A stretch of DNA of 64,000 nucleotides from Pseudomonas oryzihabitans (GCF_006384975.1 NZ_CP021645.1:1392001-1456000), one strand, 5' to 3'; positions 38,001-47,775 are shown, counted from the first letter of the stretch. Notes: generated by a model from the sequence alone, not told the origin. Translations and numbers: made by a program.

Positions 38001-39248
38001 TCACTCGAATAGCGTTCGCAGGTGGTCGTTCAGGAAGTAGCCGTGCGGATCCACCTCGCGGCGCAGTTGGCGAAAGGCTTCGGCCTTAGGAAACCAACGA
38101 TCCACGTCGTCGCGTTGGGTGAAATGCAGCTTGCCCCAGTGCGGACGCGAGCCGTACTGCCGCAGGATGGCATCGACGTCCCTGAGGAAGGGCCAGTAGT
38201 CAACGCCGTTGGGTCCACCGGAGCAGGAAATGGTAACGCTGTCCTGCTCGTGGAAGGGACTGATCCAGGCGGGATCACCTTTGGTGAAGCGGTACTCGAC
38301 GGGATAGATGCAGCGTGGATGCTTGGTCAGCACCAGCTCGCGAATTTGCCGCAGCGCCTGCTTGCCGAATTGCGCGGGCACGGCGTATTCGAGTTCGTGG
38401 AAGTTGGCGACGTAGTGGATGGCGAACACTTCCGAACTGTAGGCGATTTTTTCGTGCTCTCCATCGTAGTAGCTGCGCTCGTCAGTCATGTCCATAACCT
38501 TCACTTCACACACGTCGAATTCCTTACGACTCCGCGAGACCTTCGCGGTATCCGGCAGACAGTACAGATGGCGACTTTCCGCAGTCGGACACCAGAAGAA
38601 GCCGAAATGGCGATGCCGGGCGGCCAGTTCGTCGTAACGCTCCATCAGCGCTTCGAAGTCTTCACGCCACACCCGATCATGCAGCCAGTAGGCGTCGCTC
38701 ACCTGCAGGGTCATCTCCGAGATGACCCCGAACAGGCCGATGTTTACCTGGGTTGCATGAAGCAGATCCAGGTTCTGCGTATCGGACACTTCCATCACCG
38801 AGCCATCGGGACGCACGATCTTCATGCCGACGACTTGCGACGAGAGATTGCCCAGCGTCGTACCCGTGCCGTGGGTACCGGTGGCAAGCGCTCCGGCGAT
38901 AGCCTGGGAGTCGATGTCGCCTTGGTTGGTCAGCGAATAGCCCATTTCCTTGAGGAAGCGCGTGAGGGTATTTAGCTTGGTCCCGGCCTTAACCGAGACC
39001 CGCTTGCGTTGCTCGTCTACGCCGGTGATCCCCTGGTAGTCCTGCAAGGACAACAACAGACCGCTAGTTGCCACCACCGGGGTGAAGGAATGCCCGGATC
39101 CGGCGCACCGGACGGACTTGCCCTGGCTGGTAGCCGCCTGGACCAGTGCCGAGATTTCCTCTTCGCTCGTAGGCGAAGCCAAGTGGGCCGCCATGAACGA
39201 CTGATTGCCCACCCAGTTGCGCCAGTGCCCGCCGCGTGGAAGCTCCAT
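38001..39248 (-). CDS. FAD-linked aldonolactone oxidase (D-arabinono-1,4-lactone oxidase family)
   Basis: A 415-residue flavoprotein. The VAO-type FAD domain has SVRCAGSGHSFTPVV (in covalent flavoproteins this histidine carries FAD) and IAGALATGTHGTG; the C-terminal ALO domain includes HWGKLHF and ends VDPHGYFLNDHLRTLF. Relatives oxidise sugar lactones or alditols with oxygen, giving H2O2. No signal peptide is seen, so it is cytosolic. AAGGAG lies before the ATG at 39248. Its neighbours are an NCS1 permease and an SDR, which suggests catabolism of an imported polyol or glycoside. The exact substrate is unknown. Confidence 0.87.
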   Translation of the reverse strand: MELPRGGHWRNWVGNQSFMAAHLASPTSEEEISALVQAATSQGKSVRCAGSGHSFTPVVATSGLLLSLQDYQGITGVDEQRKRVSVKAGTKLNTLTRFLKEMGYSLTNQGDIDSQAIAGALATGTHGTGTTLGNLSSQVVGMKIVRPDGSVMEVSDTQNLDLLHATQVNIGLFGVISEMTLQVSDAYWLHDRVWREDFEALMERYDELAARHRHFGFFWCPTAESRHLYCLPDTAKVSRSRKEFDVCEVKVMDMTDERSYYDGEHEKIAYSSEVFAIHYVANFHELEYAVPAQFGKQALRQIRELVLTKHPRCIYPVEYRFTKGDPAWISPFHEQDSVTISCSGGPNGVDYWPFLRDVDAILRQYGSRPHWGKLHFTQRDDVDRWFPKAEAFRQLRREVDPHGYFLNDHLRTLFE

Positions 39249-39372
39249 AAATTTTCTCCTTGAATCAGACTCGAAACATCGAACGATCATTATCGGCCCA
39301 CCACCGAGAGCCCGTGGCAGCGCCGTCATCGGCCGGCGCCGATAACAGGCGGCCGGCCGGACGCCTTACGGC

Positions 39373-40779
39373 TCAGGCATTCTCGAATGGGCTGACCGGA
39401 GCGGTGAAGGACTGGACGCTGTCGAAGGGCGTCAAGTGCAACTGTTTGCGACGATTCACCAGGTAATACAGCACCCCAGGAACGACCAGCGCGGGCAGCC
39501 AAGAGATATCAGTACCGACGAGGCTGGCTATGGGCCCCTTGTAGAAAGACAGCTCCATGAAGGGGATCTGCACCACTACGGCAAAGGCATAGATCGACAG
39601 GGTATTCCAGTTAACCTTGCCGTAAATGCCATTGACGTCGTACATGGCCGCCACGCTGTAGCGCCCCTTGCGGATCCAGTAGTAGTCCGCCAGGTTGATG
39701 GCGCTCCAGGGAACCAGCACATAGACCTGGCCGATCAGGATGTCGCTGAAGTAGGCGCTGAAGTTGTATTGGGCGGCGATGGCGATCCAAGTGACGATCA
39801 CGGCGACGATCGCCATGATGAAGAACTTGGTCAGCAGGCTGATCCGCACCTTGCCGTTGAAGCCGGTGAAGATGGTTGTGGTGGACATGTAGGAGCTGTA
39901 CAGGTTCATCACGTTCCACTCCAGCACCCCGACGATGATCACGCAGTACACCAGCGTCTCGTAACCAGGGAAGAGCTTGGCGATGGCGCTACCGGGATCG
40001 GTAGTCACGTCCAGCGCAGAGGCGGCCATGATAGCGCCGAGCAGCATCAACAGCGTCGAGCCGATCACGATGCCCAGATAGCTGTACCAGAACGTCGATC
40101 GCGTGGAGATGGTAGTGGGCAGGTAACGGGAGTAGTCGGCCACGTAAGGTCCGAACCCGAGGGTCCAGGACGCGGCTTGGGTCACCACCAGGCAGAAGAC
40201 CGCGAACTTGAAGGTGCCCGACGACAGTTCCCACACGCCGGCGGGCAAGCCATGCTGAAGGACGGCATAGGCCGCCAAAGCGAAGACGATGCTGGACAGC
40301 GCGCTCATCCAGGCACCGATGCGGTGGATCAGCTCGTAGCCCACGAAGCCGACGACGAGGGTGAGCACGCCGAACAGGATGATGGCGTTGTTATCCGAGA
40401 CCGGCGCCACCGCCTTGATCGAATCACGCATCACCACGCCATTGGCCGCGGTGAAGAGGATATAGGCCAGCACTACGATGGCCAGCGGCACGCCGGCCCC
40501 GAGCACGCCGAACTGCGCCCGACTCTGGATCATCTGCGGGATACCCAGGTGCGGCCCTTGCGCGGAATGCGCCGCCATGAATACGGAGCCGATCAGGTTG
40601 CCCAGGATCAAGCCGATGAAGGTCCAGCCCAGGTTCAATCCGGCAACCACGCCCAGTGCCCCGATCACCATGGTGGTGACCTGCATGTTGGCGCTGCACC
40701 AGATGGTGAAGAGCCGCTTGGGCGATCCATAACGTTCGTGCTCGGGAATGAATTCGACGCTGCGATTCTCGATTTCCAT
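39373..40779 (-). CDS. NCS1-family permease (CodB-like)
   Basis: A 468-residue permease with about 12 helices. NCS1 hallmarks are present: VEFIPEHERYG, WCSANMQVTTMVIGALG, ILGNLIGSVFMAAHSAQGP, and [18 protein letters not shown] precedes the ATG. It has the same length as the hut-cluster NCS1 gene and shares its motifs, but lies in a different gene group with the lactone oxidase and SDR. Nucleobase or hydantoin-like substrates are typical; here the substrate is unknown. Confidence 0.88.
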   Translation of the reverse strand: MEIENRSVEFIPEHERYGSPKRLFTIWCSANMQVTTMVIGALGVVAGLNLGWTFIGLILGNLIGSVFMAAHSAQGPHLGIPQMIQSRAQFGVLGAGVPLAIVVLAYILFTAANGVVMRDSIKAVAPVSDNNAIILFGVLTLVVGFVGYELIHRIGAWMSALSSIVFALAAYAVLQHGLPAGVWELSSGTFKFAVFCLVVTQAASWTLGFGPYVADYSRYLPTTISTRSTFWYSYLGIVIGSTLLMLLGAIMAASALDVTTDPGSAIAKLFPGYETLVYCVIIVGVLEWNVMNLYSSYMSTTTIFTGFNGKVRISLLTKFFIMAIVAVIVTWIAIAAQYNFSAYFSDILIGQVYVLVPWSAINLADYYWIRKGRYSVAAMYDVNGIYGKVNWNTLSIYAFAVVVQIPFMELSFYKGPIASLVGTDISWLPALVVPGVLYYLVNRRKQLHLTPFDSVQSFTAPVSPFENA

Positions 40780-40903
40780 GTATTGCTCCCTCTCGCCAAG
40801 AGTGTTCTAGGTTTTTTGGTTTGGCAGTATCAGGTGCTGGGAAGCCGCGCCTTGTTATGAGCTGGGGGCGCGGGCTCACTATGGTCAGAGCTCGAACAGG
40901 TTC

Positions 40904-41668
40904 TCAAGCCGCGGTGTAGGCGTTATCGACGAACAAATGGGTACCGTTAACGAAGCTGGAATCATCGCTGGCGAGGAACAACGCGGCTGACGCTACTTCC
41001 GCTGGATCGCACAGGCGCCCCTGCATTCCCGCCAGGGTCGCGTCGGATATCTCGGTACCGTGCTCGCGCAACAGGTCGAGTTCGCGACGGCCATGGGCGG
41101 TACCGATGAAGCCAGGGCAGATGGCGTTGCTACGGATGTTGCGGTCGCGGAACTCCACGGCTAGCGCCCGGGCGAACATGTGGCAGGCACCCTTAGTGGT
41201 GCAATAGAGCACCTCCATCGGTGTACCGACGACTCCAGAGATCGACGAGGTGCAAATCACGCTGCCGCCCCCGGCGGCGATCATCCCCGGCAGGACGGCA
41301 CGGGACACCAGAAACATGCTCTTGACGTTGATCGCCATCAACCGATCCCAGTCGTCCTCCCCGGTTTCCAGAAAGGGGCCCACATGGATGGTGCCGGCAT
41401 GATTCATCAGTACGGTGATCGCGCCGAAGCGCTGCTCCACCTGAGCGACGGCGGCGTGGACCTGGTCGGCCACGGAGACGTCCGCGGCCACGAAGCAGAC
41501 GCTACCGCCCGCAGCGCTGATGCGTTCAGCCACGGCGGCGCCGTCGCTGCTCGGCAGGTCGAGAATGGCGACCCTGGCGCCTTCGCGGGCGAAGAGTTCG
41601 GCTGCCGAGAGGCCGCAGCCGCCTGCGCCACCGGTGATCAAAGCGACTTTTCCTGCAAGGCGTCCCAT
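40904..41668 (-). CDS. short-chain dehydrogenase/reductase
   Basis: A 254-residue classical SDR. The cofactor loop GGAGGCGLS (TGxxxGxG type, slightly varied as GGAGGCG), the NHAGT segment in place of NNAG, the catalytic serines in CTSSISG, and Tyr-x3-Lys (YCTTK) are all visible, and Asp after the second strand (AILDLPS) suggests NAD(H). AGGAAAG lies before the ATG. It is the first gene of the leftward group with NCS1 and the lactone oxidase. Confidence 0.88.
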   Translation of the reverse strand: MGRLAGKVALITGGAGGCGLSAAELFAREGARVAILDLPSSDGAAVAERISAAGGSVCFVAADVSVADQVHAAVAQVEQRFGAITVLMNHAGTIHVGPFLETGEDDWDRLMAINVKSMFLVSRAVLPGMIAAGGGSVICTSSISGVVGTPMEVLYCTTKGACHMFARALAVEFRDRNIRSNAICPGFIGTAHGRRELDLLREHGTEISDATLAGMQGRLCDPAEVASAALFLASDDSSFVNGTHLFVDNAYTAA

Positions 41669-42036
41669 GGTGCTTTCCTGATAGTCCGAGGCTGAGCCGA
41701 TGGATCGAAAACTAAGGGCCAGCGAACCGGAGCGTCCATATGCCAGGGGATATATGGGCAGTCAAACCTTTGAATCCTAAAGAAATATTCTTGAATCCAG
41801 GCCGTAATTGAGCGCCGCGGGCGGACCATCCGCGCCAAGGGAACCTCGTGGACGACCCGACCGTTCAGGCTGGGGCTTGACCAGGCTAGCCAAGCCACAG
41901 TAGGTCGCGAGCGCGACGTCCCAACCAGGCACCCTATCCAGCACTCGCTGTCAAACGAAGGTAGCGGATGAGGCGTACGATCAGGCCTTGCTTGAGCCTA
42001 GCCCGCCCCGAGATCGCTACAACCTAGGACAACGCC
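41669..42036. other. intergenic region between divergent SDR and DUF1993 genes
   Basis: Some 370 bases without a supported gene. It must hold both divergent promoters. No operator palindrome or terminator was identified with confidence. Confidence 0.5.
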
Positions 42037-42600
42037 ATGACGCTCACCGATATCCTCGTCCCCACCTACACCCATATGCTCCAAGCCCTGTCGGCCTGGC
42101 TCGACAAGGCCGAGGCCCAGCGACCTGAGGGTGCTGCCGAAGCGCTGCTGGTGGCGCGCCTGGCGCCCGACATGTTCCCGCTCGCCACCCAGGTGCGCTT
42201 TGCCTGCGTCCAGGCTCAGGAAGGGGTTTTCCGCCTGCATGGCCAGGCCTTTCCGCCCTCGCTGACGACCCTGCTCGATGAGGGCCGCCACGCCGCCGAG
42301 CAGCCCGGCTCGCTCGCCCAGGCCCAAGCGCGGATCAGCGAAACGCTGGCAGAGTTACAGCGTACGGTGGCTGAGCAGACACCAGTCGCCGAGGGAACGC
42401 CCCTGGCCCATGAACTGCCGCAGGGCCTGGTGTTCGATTTTTCGGCGGAGCAGTACGTGCGCGATTGGGCGCTGTCGCAGTTCTATTTCCATGTGATGAC
42501 GGCCTACGCGATCCTGCGTGCCGAGGGCATCGAGCTGGGCAAGGCCGACTACGTCGCCCATATGCTGCCCTACCTGCGCCCTGGCGTCGCGCCGACCTGA
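42037..42600 (+). CDS. DUF1993 family protein
   Basis: A 187-residue protein of the DUF1993 family, probably a DinB-like four-helix bundle. The N-terminal YTHMLQALSAWLDKAE, the LVARLAPDMFPLATQVRFAC stretch and the C-terminal HVMTAYAILRAEGIELGKADY fit. No function is established for the family. It stands alone, in ordinary core composition. Confidence 0.85.
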   Translation: MTLTDILVPTYTHMLQALSAWLDKAEAQRPEGAAEALLVARLAPDMFPLATQVRFACVQAQEGVFRLHGQAFPPSLTTLLDEGRHAAEQPGSLAQAQARISETLAELQRTVAEQTPVAEGTPLAHELPQGLVFDFSAEQYVRDWALSQFYFHVMTAYAILRAEGIELGKADYVAHMLPYLRPGVAPT

Positions 42601-42607
42601 TCCAACT

Positions 42608-42966
42608 TCAACGCAGAGGCGAATACTCACCGGCCAGGGCGATCATGGACGTCGCCTGATCGATCTGCTCGGGGGCGCCCTTGGGCGGCCACAGCCCCGC
42701 CACATAGTGTGCTGTCCGCAAATCGAAGCGCTGTTGGATGGACTCGAAACCCCAGATGTGCGTGATACGCGGTGGCCCATCGAGGGCGATCATATTGATC
42801 ACCAGATGCTCTGGTATAGGCCTTGGCCGGCTCCAGCGCAGCCCGCCAGGCGGCGAGCGTGGGCGGCAGGCCGCCGGGTTTGAGCCGGTAGGTGCGGAAT
42901 TCGTAGAGACCGCCATAGGCACGGGGCTCAATGTCCGGTAGGAAATCGAACCCCTGGTAGCTCTCC
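42608..42966 (-). pseudogene. NIPSNAP-family protein, frameshifted remnant
   Basis: Joining two frames restores a NIPSNAP-like protein: YGGLYEFRTYRLKPGGLPP and TLAAWRAALEPAKAYT in the first frame (to about 42812), then HLVINMIALDGPP, ITHIWGFESIQQRFDLR and the terminal GEYSPLR in another, ending at 42608. This covers about one NIPSNAP domain; a frameshift lies near 42812 and no proper start remains before the MmgE/PrpD stop at 42969. The two genes on one strand may once have formed an operon. Confidence 0.75.
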
Positions 42967-42968
42967 CC

Positions 42969-44444
42969 TTAGGTGGTACTGCGCCTGGCCGCCCGGGCGA
43001 TCTGGCTCGCGTCCGCCAGTTGCTCCACCTGCCAGCAGGTTTCCATCAGCGCCTGGGTCTGCTGCCTGGGCAGGATGCCTTCGGCCAGGTCACTGAACTT
43101 GGCTGCCAGTTGCTCATCGGTCATGGGTACTTCCACGCTGCCGATGGCGTGCTGGATGTACTGGTGCAACTGGCGACCGTCGTTCAATACGATGGTCATG
43201 TCCACTTGCTGCGGCTTGATCTCAGGGTCGACGGTGGCCACCACCTTGGATCGGAGCGCCAACACGGCAGGGTCCTGGACGGCCTGATCGCTGTATTGGC
43301 GTTCGCCCGCCGCGCCCTGGATCAGGGCGATGGCGACGGAGTGGTAGATGCTGAACTTGCCTTCCAGCCCGGTCTGCGGGGTCTGCTTGCCGGTCAGCTC
43401 CAGCACCAGTGGATGGACGCGCAAGCGAACCTCGGCGATCTGCTCGGGTTTGAGCTGATACCTGTTGCGCAACTGGATGGCCGCATCCAACGCCGGATGG
43501 ATGACGATGCCGCAGGCGAACGGCTTGTAGGTGTTGAGCGCCGCTTCGTAGCGAGTGCCCAGGCCCTCGGTGATCTCGGCTAAGTCCTGCTTGGTGCTGA
43601 TGGTATGGGCCCAACCGCGCTTCGCTTCGAGCATTCCGTCTGAACTGGTGAAATCCTGCGCGGCCAGTAGCGCGGCGAAGAGGCCATTGCTGGCGGCCCG
43701 GCCGGGATTGAAGCTCTTGTTCATGGAGCCGAAGGATTCGCGCAGGCCAACCGGCTGCGACGCGGCCAGGCCCAGCGCCCAGACCAGCTGCTGCTCGCTC
43801 AGGCCCAGCAACTTACCCGCGGCGGCCGCGGCACCGAACACGCCGGCCGTGCCGGTGATGTGCCAACCCACGTCGTAGTGATTCGGATAGACCGCATTGC
43901 CGATACGGCACTCGGTTTCGACACCCAGTACCAGCGCATTCAGAAACTCCCGCCCCCTTACCGGCCGGTACTCGGACAGCGCCAGAATGGCCGATACCAC
44001 CGGCCCGGCGGGATGGATGATGGTCTTCAGGTGGGTGTCGTCATAATCGAAGATATGGCTGGCCACCCCATTGAGAAAGGCCGTATTCATGATATCCAGC
44101 CGCTCGGTCCGCCCCAGCAGGCTGGCCTGTTCGGGCCCCGAGAAGGGCCCGAGCGCGCGGAGTGCACGCGCGACCGTCTCATGTTGCGAGCCACCGACGG
44201 CGACGCCCACCCAGTTGAGCAAGGTGCGTACGCCTTCCTTGCGCACGGCCGGTGGCAGATCCTCGTAGCGAGCCTTTACGAGGTAGCTGGCCAGGATGTG
44301 CGTAGTGCCTTTGCCCTCAGCTGACGTCATGGTTGCCTTACCTGTGGCGCTGGCTTCGGTGGCCCCTACCCAGCGCGGTGAAGCGGCAGCTGCCGAGGCG
44401 AGAGCGCCGATTTTCAGCAGACTGCGGCGGTTCATGGGAATCAT
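42969..44444 (-). CDS. MmgE/PrpD-family protein with a twin-arginine leader
   Basis: A 491-residue protein. Residues about 45-470 are an MmgE/PrpD fold (2-methylcitrate dehydratase and relatives, such as iminodisuccinate epimerase): FDYDDTHLKTIIHPAGPV and GWHITGTAGVFGAAAAAGKLLGL are family blocks. The N-terminus is unusual: MNRRSLLKIGALASAAAASP looks like a Tat signal with RRSLLK and a hydrophobic stretch, although the family is normally cytosolic. GGAG lies 7 bases before the ATG at 44444. It is divergent from a LysR gene and upstream of a NIPSNAP remnant. The substrate is unknown. Confidence 0.84.
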   Translation of the reverse strand: MIPMNRRSLLKIGALASAAAASPRWVGATEASATGKATMTSAEGKGTTHILASYLVKARYEDLPPAVRKEGVRTLLNWVGVAVGGSQHETVARALRALGPFSGPEQASLLGRTERLDIMNTAFLNGVASHIFDYDDTHLKTIIHPAGPVVSAILALSEYRPVRGREFLNALVLGVETECRIGNAVYPNHYDVGWHITGTAGVFGAAAAAGKLLGLSEQQLVWALGLAASQPVGLRESFGSMNKSFNPGRAASNGLFAALLAAQDFTSSDGMLEAKRGWAHTISTKQDLAEITEGLGTRYEAALNTYKPFACGIVIHPALDAAIQLRNRYQLKPEQIAEVRLRVHPLVLELTGKQTPQTGLEGKFSIYHSVAIALIQGAAGERQYSDQAVQDPAVLALRSKVVATVDPEIKPQQVDMTIVLNDGRQLHQYIQHAIGSVEVPMTDEQLAAKFSDLAEGILPRQQTQALMETCWQVEQLADASQIARAARRSTT

Positions 44445-44546
44445 GCAAAGCTCCGAATTATTGGTTTTGAAGGGAGAGATGCGCGCCCTTGGAGCATGGA
44501 TCACCAGGCGACTAAACTTAACTGCATTTATCGAATGGGCTCATGC

Positions 44547-45467
44547 ATGAAAAACATGAATGTCGAGATAGGCGATCTACGCGCCTTTGTCGCGGTGGCC
44601 GATCTCGGCAGCTTCGCCGCCGCCGCCCGGGAGTTGTACCTGTCTCAACCTGCCCTTTCCCGGCGCATACTCAAGCTCGAAAACAGCCTGGGCGTACGGC
44701 TGCTCAACCGGACCACGAGACGCATCGAACTCAGCGCCCCCGGTCGCGCCTTTCTGGGTCGGGCGCGCCAGGTACTGAACGACTTCGACGAATCCCTGCT
44801 CGACGTGACCGACGCCGCCAATCGGCTGACCGGTGAGGTCACCCTCGCCTGCGTACCCACGGTGATCAACCAATTGCCAGAGGTGCTCAAGCAGTATCAG
44901 CGGCAGTACCCGGGCATCCTGGTGCGCGTGATGGACGAAGGGGCCAGCGATGTCCTGACCCGGGTGACCCGTGGCGAAGCGGATTTCGGGATCAACTACC
45001 TGGGTGCGCAGGAGGGCAATCTCGTGTTCGAGCCGCTGCACGAGGATGACTTCGTGCTGGTCTGCCCCAGGAGTCACCCCTTGGCTACCTGCGCATCGGT
45101 GCGCTGGGCGGAATTGGCTAGCCATAGCTACATCGCGGTCAACAAGGCCAGCGGTAATCGCATGCTGCTGGACCTGGCCCTGGCCCGGATTCCTGATCTA
45201 CCCAAGCCGGTCCTGGAAGCGCGGCATGTCCGCACCGTCATCGATCTGGTGGCCGCCGGCCTGGGTGTTGCCACGGTGCCGCGCCTGGCCATTCCGGCCA
45301 GTGCGCTCGATTCCTACCTAGTGGCCGTGCCTCTGAGCGAGCCTGCGATCACCCGCTCGCTGGGCCTTATCACTCGTCATGGTCAACTCCTCAGCCCTGC
45401 CGCGCAGCGCCTGTGCGACCTGCTCAGGCAACGGGGTTTGGCTGCCGGACGCCTTCCTACCCATTGA
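44547..45467 (+). CDS. LysR-family transcriptional regulator
   Basis: A 306-residue LysR protein: helix-turn-helix at about 5-65 (DLRAFVAVADLGSFAAAARE, LSQPALSRRILKLE) and an effector domain beyond 90. It is divergent from the MmgE/PrpD gene with about 100 bp between, so it probably regulates that gene. The ATG at 44547 is preferred; ATG 44556 and 44535 are alternatives. Confidence 0.88.
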   Translation: MKNMNVEIGDLRAFVAVADLGSFAAAARELYLSQPALSRRILKLENSLGVRLLNRTTRRIELSAPGRAFLGRARQVLNDFDESLLDVTDAANRLTGEVTLACVPTVINQLPEVLKQYQRQYPGILVRVMDEGASDVLTRVTRGEADFGINYLGAQEGNLVFEPLHEDDFVLVCPRSHPLATCASVRWAELASHSYIAVNKASGNRMLLDLALARIPDLPKPVLEARHVRTVIDLVAAGLGVATVPRLAIPASALDSYLVAVPLSEPAITRSLGLITRHGQLLSPAAQRLCDLLRQRGLAAGRLPTH

Positions 45468-45531
45468 TATATCCATCAATAGCGCCGAGACCTTAGTAAC
45501 GGCGCTGATATTTTAACTATGCCTATCTAAC

Positions 45532-45774
45532 TTATTCAGAATTCTCTAGTGGCAAGACCTTAATCATCTCAGTCAGCAACGACTTTCCGGATGCAATTGG
45601 CAGTAACTTTGCAACTTTCACCTCAGCAAGCCAGATATCTTTAGCATAGAACTAAGCCAGGATAGACCGCTCTAGCACCGCCCTTCCCGCGCTGATTCGT
45701 CGCGTCATCAATGGATCACTCCCCTTAGGAAACTTCATCTGCAACTCAGGCGAAGCGGCGATATAGCAACAGCC
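45532..45774 (-). pseudogene. unidentified gene remnant with an internal amber codon
   Basis: The minus strand from 45774 reads CYIAASPELQMKFPKGSD, PLMTRRISAGRAVLERSIL, then TAG, then FYAKDIWLAEVKVAKLL and PIASGKSLLTEMIKVLPLE before TAA (45532-45534). Both halves are in the same frame and amphipathic enough to look protein-like. No start codon in frame or family was recognised. Chance is possible. Confidence 0.3.
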
Positions 45775-46030
45775 GTCCCTCGTTCATGCCTTATTCAGCA
45801 GTGCCTCGATATCCCAGGGTATACATCGATAGATTTCCCTTTGCGGTCGAGCCGCCCCACCCGCCTACAGGCCGCTCCGCACCTGGCTTTCAGAGATGAG
45901 GCCAGCGCACACCCGTCAAGCCCGCCGCATCTTTGGCAGGTCTTCGCCGCAAGCGCGAAAACCTTTATCGGACTAATCCAGCGCAACTTCGATAAGTATC
46001 TGCCATTCATCCCATGGCCCAAGGCCACTA

Positions 46031-46057
46031 TAAATTTAAGGTCTCTCAATCCGAAAG
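46031..46057 (+). promoter_or_regulatory. FliA (sigma28)-like promoter for the MCP-cheW pair
   Basis: TAAATTTA, an 11-base spacer, then TCCGAAAG; compared with TAAAGTTT-N11-GCCGATAA this matches 6 of 8 and 5 of 8. It ends 77 bases before the MCP ATG. The other MCP in the window has a similar site at a similar distance. Confidence 0.4.
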
Positions 46058-46134
46058 ACTGACTATTGACGCCGCTTTTCCGCCGTCGGTCTTGACTGGT
46101 CTCGATCACCAGTCGTTCTCAGTAGGAGCACTCC

Positions 46135-47775
46135 ATGTTCAAGAATTTCCGGATTGGCACTCGGCTAATCGTGTCCTTTATCGCCGTCGCGGCTATTAGC
46201 CTCGTGGTCGGGATGGTAGGACTCAATAACAGTGGCCAGATCAATGATCTGGCGACGCAACTCTATCAACGCGAATTGCTCGGGCTTTCCTATATCAAGG
46301 AAGCCAATCTGAACCTCGTCGTCATAGGCCGTGCCCGCGGTAATTACCTGTTGGCCACCAATGACGGAGACCGCACCCGCGCCCAGGCGGAAGTCAAACA
46401 GGGGCTGGCGAACGTACGGGATTATCTGGCCAAGGCCCGACCGCTGTTCACCAGTGAGGCCTCGGCGAACAACTTCCGGCAGATCGACGAACTGCTCAAC
46501 AGCTATGCCAACCGCCTGGATCAAGCCATGGCGACCGCCCAAGGCCAGACGCTGCGTGAAGCCAATCCGGTGCTGGACGACCAGCTCGCCAGCGTGCGGC
46601 ACTACGGTGACCAGGTGGGTGCGCTGATGGACGAGCTGTCCAAGCGCAAGGAGCAGAACGCCAGTGACGCCAACGACCTGACCGACCAGCTCTATGAGCA
46701 TAGCCGAGTCATGCTGATCGGCATCATCGCCATCGGGGTGGCCTTCGGCATCCTGCTCGGCTTCCTGATGAGTCGCAGCATCACCCGCCCGCTGGGTGCT
46801 GCGGTGGTCATTGCCGATCGCCTGGCGGCCGGTGACCTGACCCAGCGCATCGAAGCCGAAGGCCGCGATGAAACCGCCGCGCTGCTACGCGCCATGGACG
46901 GCATGAGCCAGCGCCTGGCGCAGATCATCAGCGACGTACGCAGCGCCTCCGATGGCCTGGCCAGTGCCTCGGAAGAGATCTCCGCCACGGCTCAGAGCAT
47001 CAGCCAGGCCAGCACCGAACAGGCGGCCTCGGTCGAGGAAACCAGCGCCAGCATCGAAGAGATGTCGGCCTCCATCGCCCAGAACACCGAGAACGCCAAG
47101 GTCACCGACGGCATGGCCGGCAAGGCCGCGAGCGAGGCGAACGAAGGGGGCCAGGCGGTCAGCCAGACCCTGACCGCCATGAAGACCATCGCCGACAAGA
47201 TCGGCATCATCGACGACATTGCCTATCAGACCAATCTGCTGGCGCTCAACGCCGCCATCGAAGCGGCCCGGGCCGGCGAGCATGGCAAGGGCTTCGCCGT
47301 GGTGGCCGCCGAGGTGCGCAAGCTGGCGGAACGCAGCCAGATCGCCGCCCAGGAGATCGGTAACGTCGCCCAGGGCAGCGTGGCCCTGGCCGAACGCGCC
47401 GGAGCTTTGCTGGACGAGATGGTGCCCTCCATCAACAAGACCTCCGATCTGGTACAGGAAATCACCGCCGCCTCGGAAGAACAGAGTGCCGGCGTCGGCC
47501 AGATCAACAGCGCCATGCTGCAACTGAGCCAGGTCACCCAGCAAAACGCCTCGGCGTCCGAGGAGCTGGCCGCCACCGCCGAAGAGATGAGCAGCCAGGC
47601 CGAGCAGCTCCAGCAGCTGATGGAATACTTCACCCTCAGCAGCTCACTCACCGCGAAACCGCTGGAAGCCGCCGCACCCAAGCGGTCGAAGCCGGCATCG
47701 TCCCTCGACACCGCGCGGCGCGCCCCTCTGGGCGGCGTGCCGGCCGGCTTCGCCCGTTTCGAGGAGCATGCCTGA
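46135..47775 (+). CDS. methyl-accepting chemotaxis protein (four-helix-bundle sensor)
   Basis: A 546-residue transmembrane receptor. A first membrane helix (residues about 8-30) and a second (about 190-212) bound a periplasmic region of about 155 residues that looks like the 4HB_MCP domain. A HAMP linker follows ([21 protein letters not shown]), then the signalling domain with the conserved hairpin tip [32 protein letters not shown], here named by its first part. AGGAG precedes the ATG. The stop overlaps the cheW ATG. The ligand is unknown. Confidence 0.92.
   Translation: MFKNFRIGTRLIVSFIAVAAISLVVGMVGLNNSGQINDLATQLYQRELLGLSYIKEANLNLVVIGRARGNYLLATNDGDRTRAQAEVKQGLANVRDYLAKARPLFTSEASANNFRQIDELLNSYANRLDQAMATAQGQTLREANPVLDDQLASVRHYGDQVGALMDELSKRKEQNASDANDLTDQLYEHSRVMLIGIIAIGVAFGILLGFLMSRSITRPLGAAVVIADRLAAGDLTQRIEAEGRDETAALLRAMDGMSQRLAQIISDVRSASDGLASASEEISATAQSISQASTEQAASVEETSASIEEMSASIAQNTENAKVTDGMAGKAASEANEGGQAVSQTLTAMKTIADKIGIIDDIAYQTNLLALNAAIEAARAGEHGKGFAVVAAEVRKLAERSQIAAQEIGNVAQGSVALAERAGALLDEMVPSINKTSDLVQEITAASEEQSAGVGQINSAMLQLSQVTQQNASASEELAATAEEMSSQAEQLQQLMEYFTLSSSLTAKPLEAAAPKRSKPASSLDTARRAPLGGVPAGFARFEEHA

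Larger units (their letters stand above)
45468..46134. other. intergenic region with a possible decayed gene and a chemotaxis promoter
   Basis: About 670 bases with no intact gene. On the minus strand, 45774 to 45532 reads as coherent protein-like sequence interrupted by one amber stop, treated separately. A FliA-like promoter (46031-46057) lies near the right end. The stretch between (about 45800-46020) shows nothing I can name. Confidence 0.5.

Noticed and set aside
39436..40860. A 474-codon plus-strand frame opposite the NCS1 permease
   Set aside because: Composed mainly of His, Gln, Asp and Gly as typical of antisense to a membrane protein; no domain.
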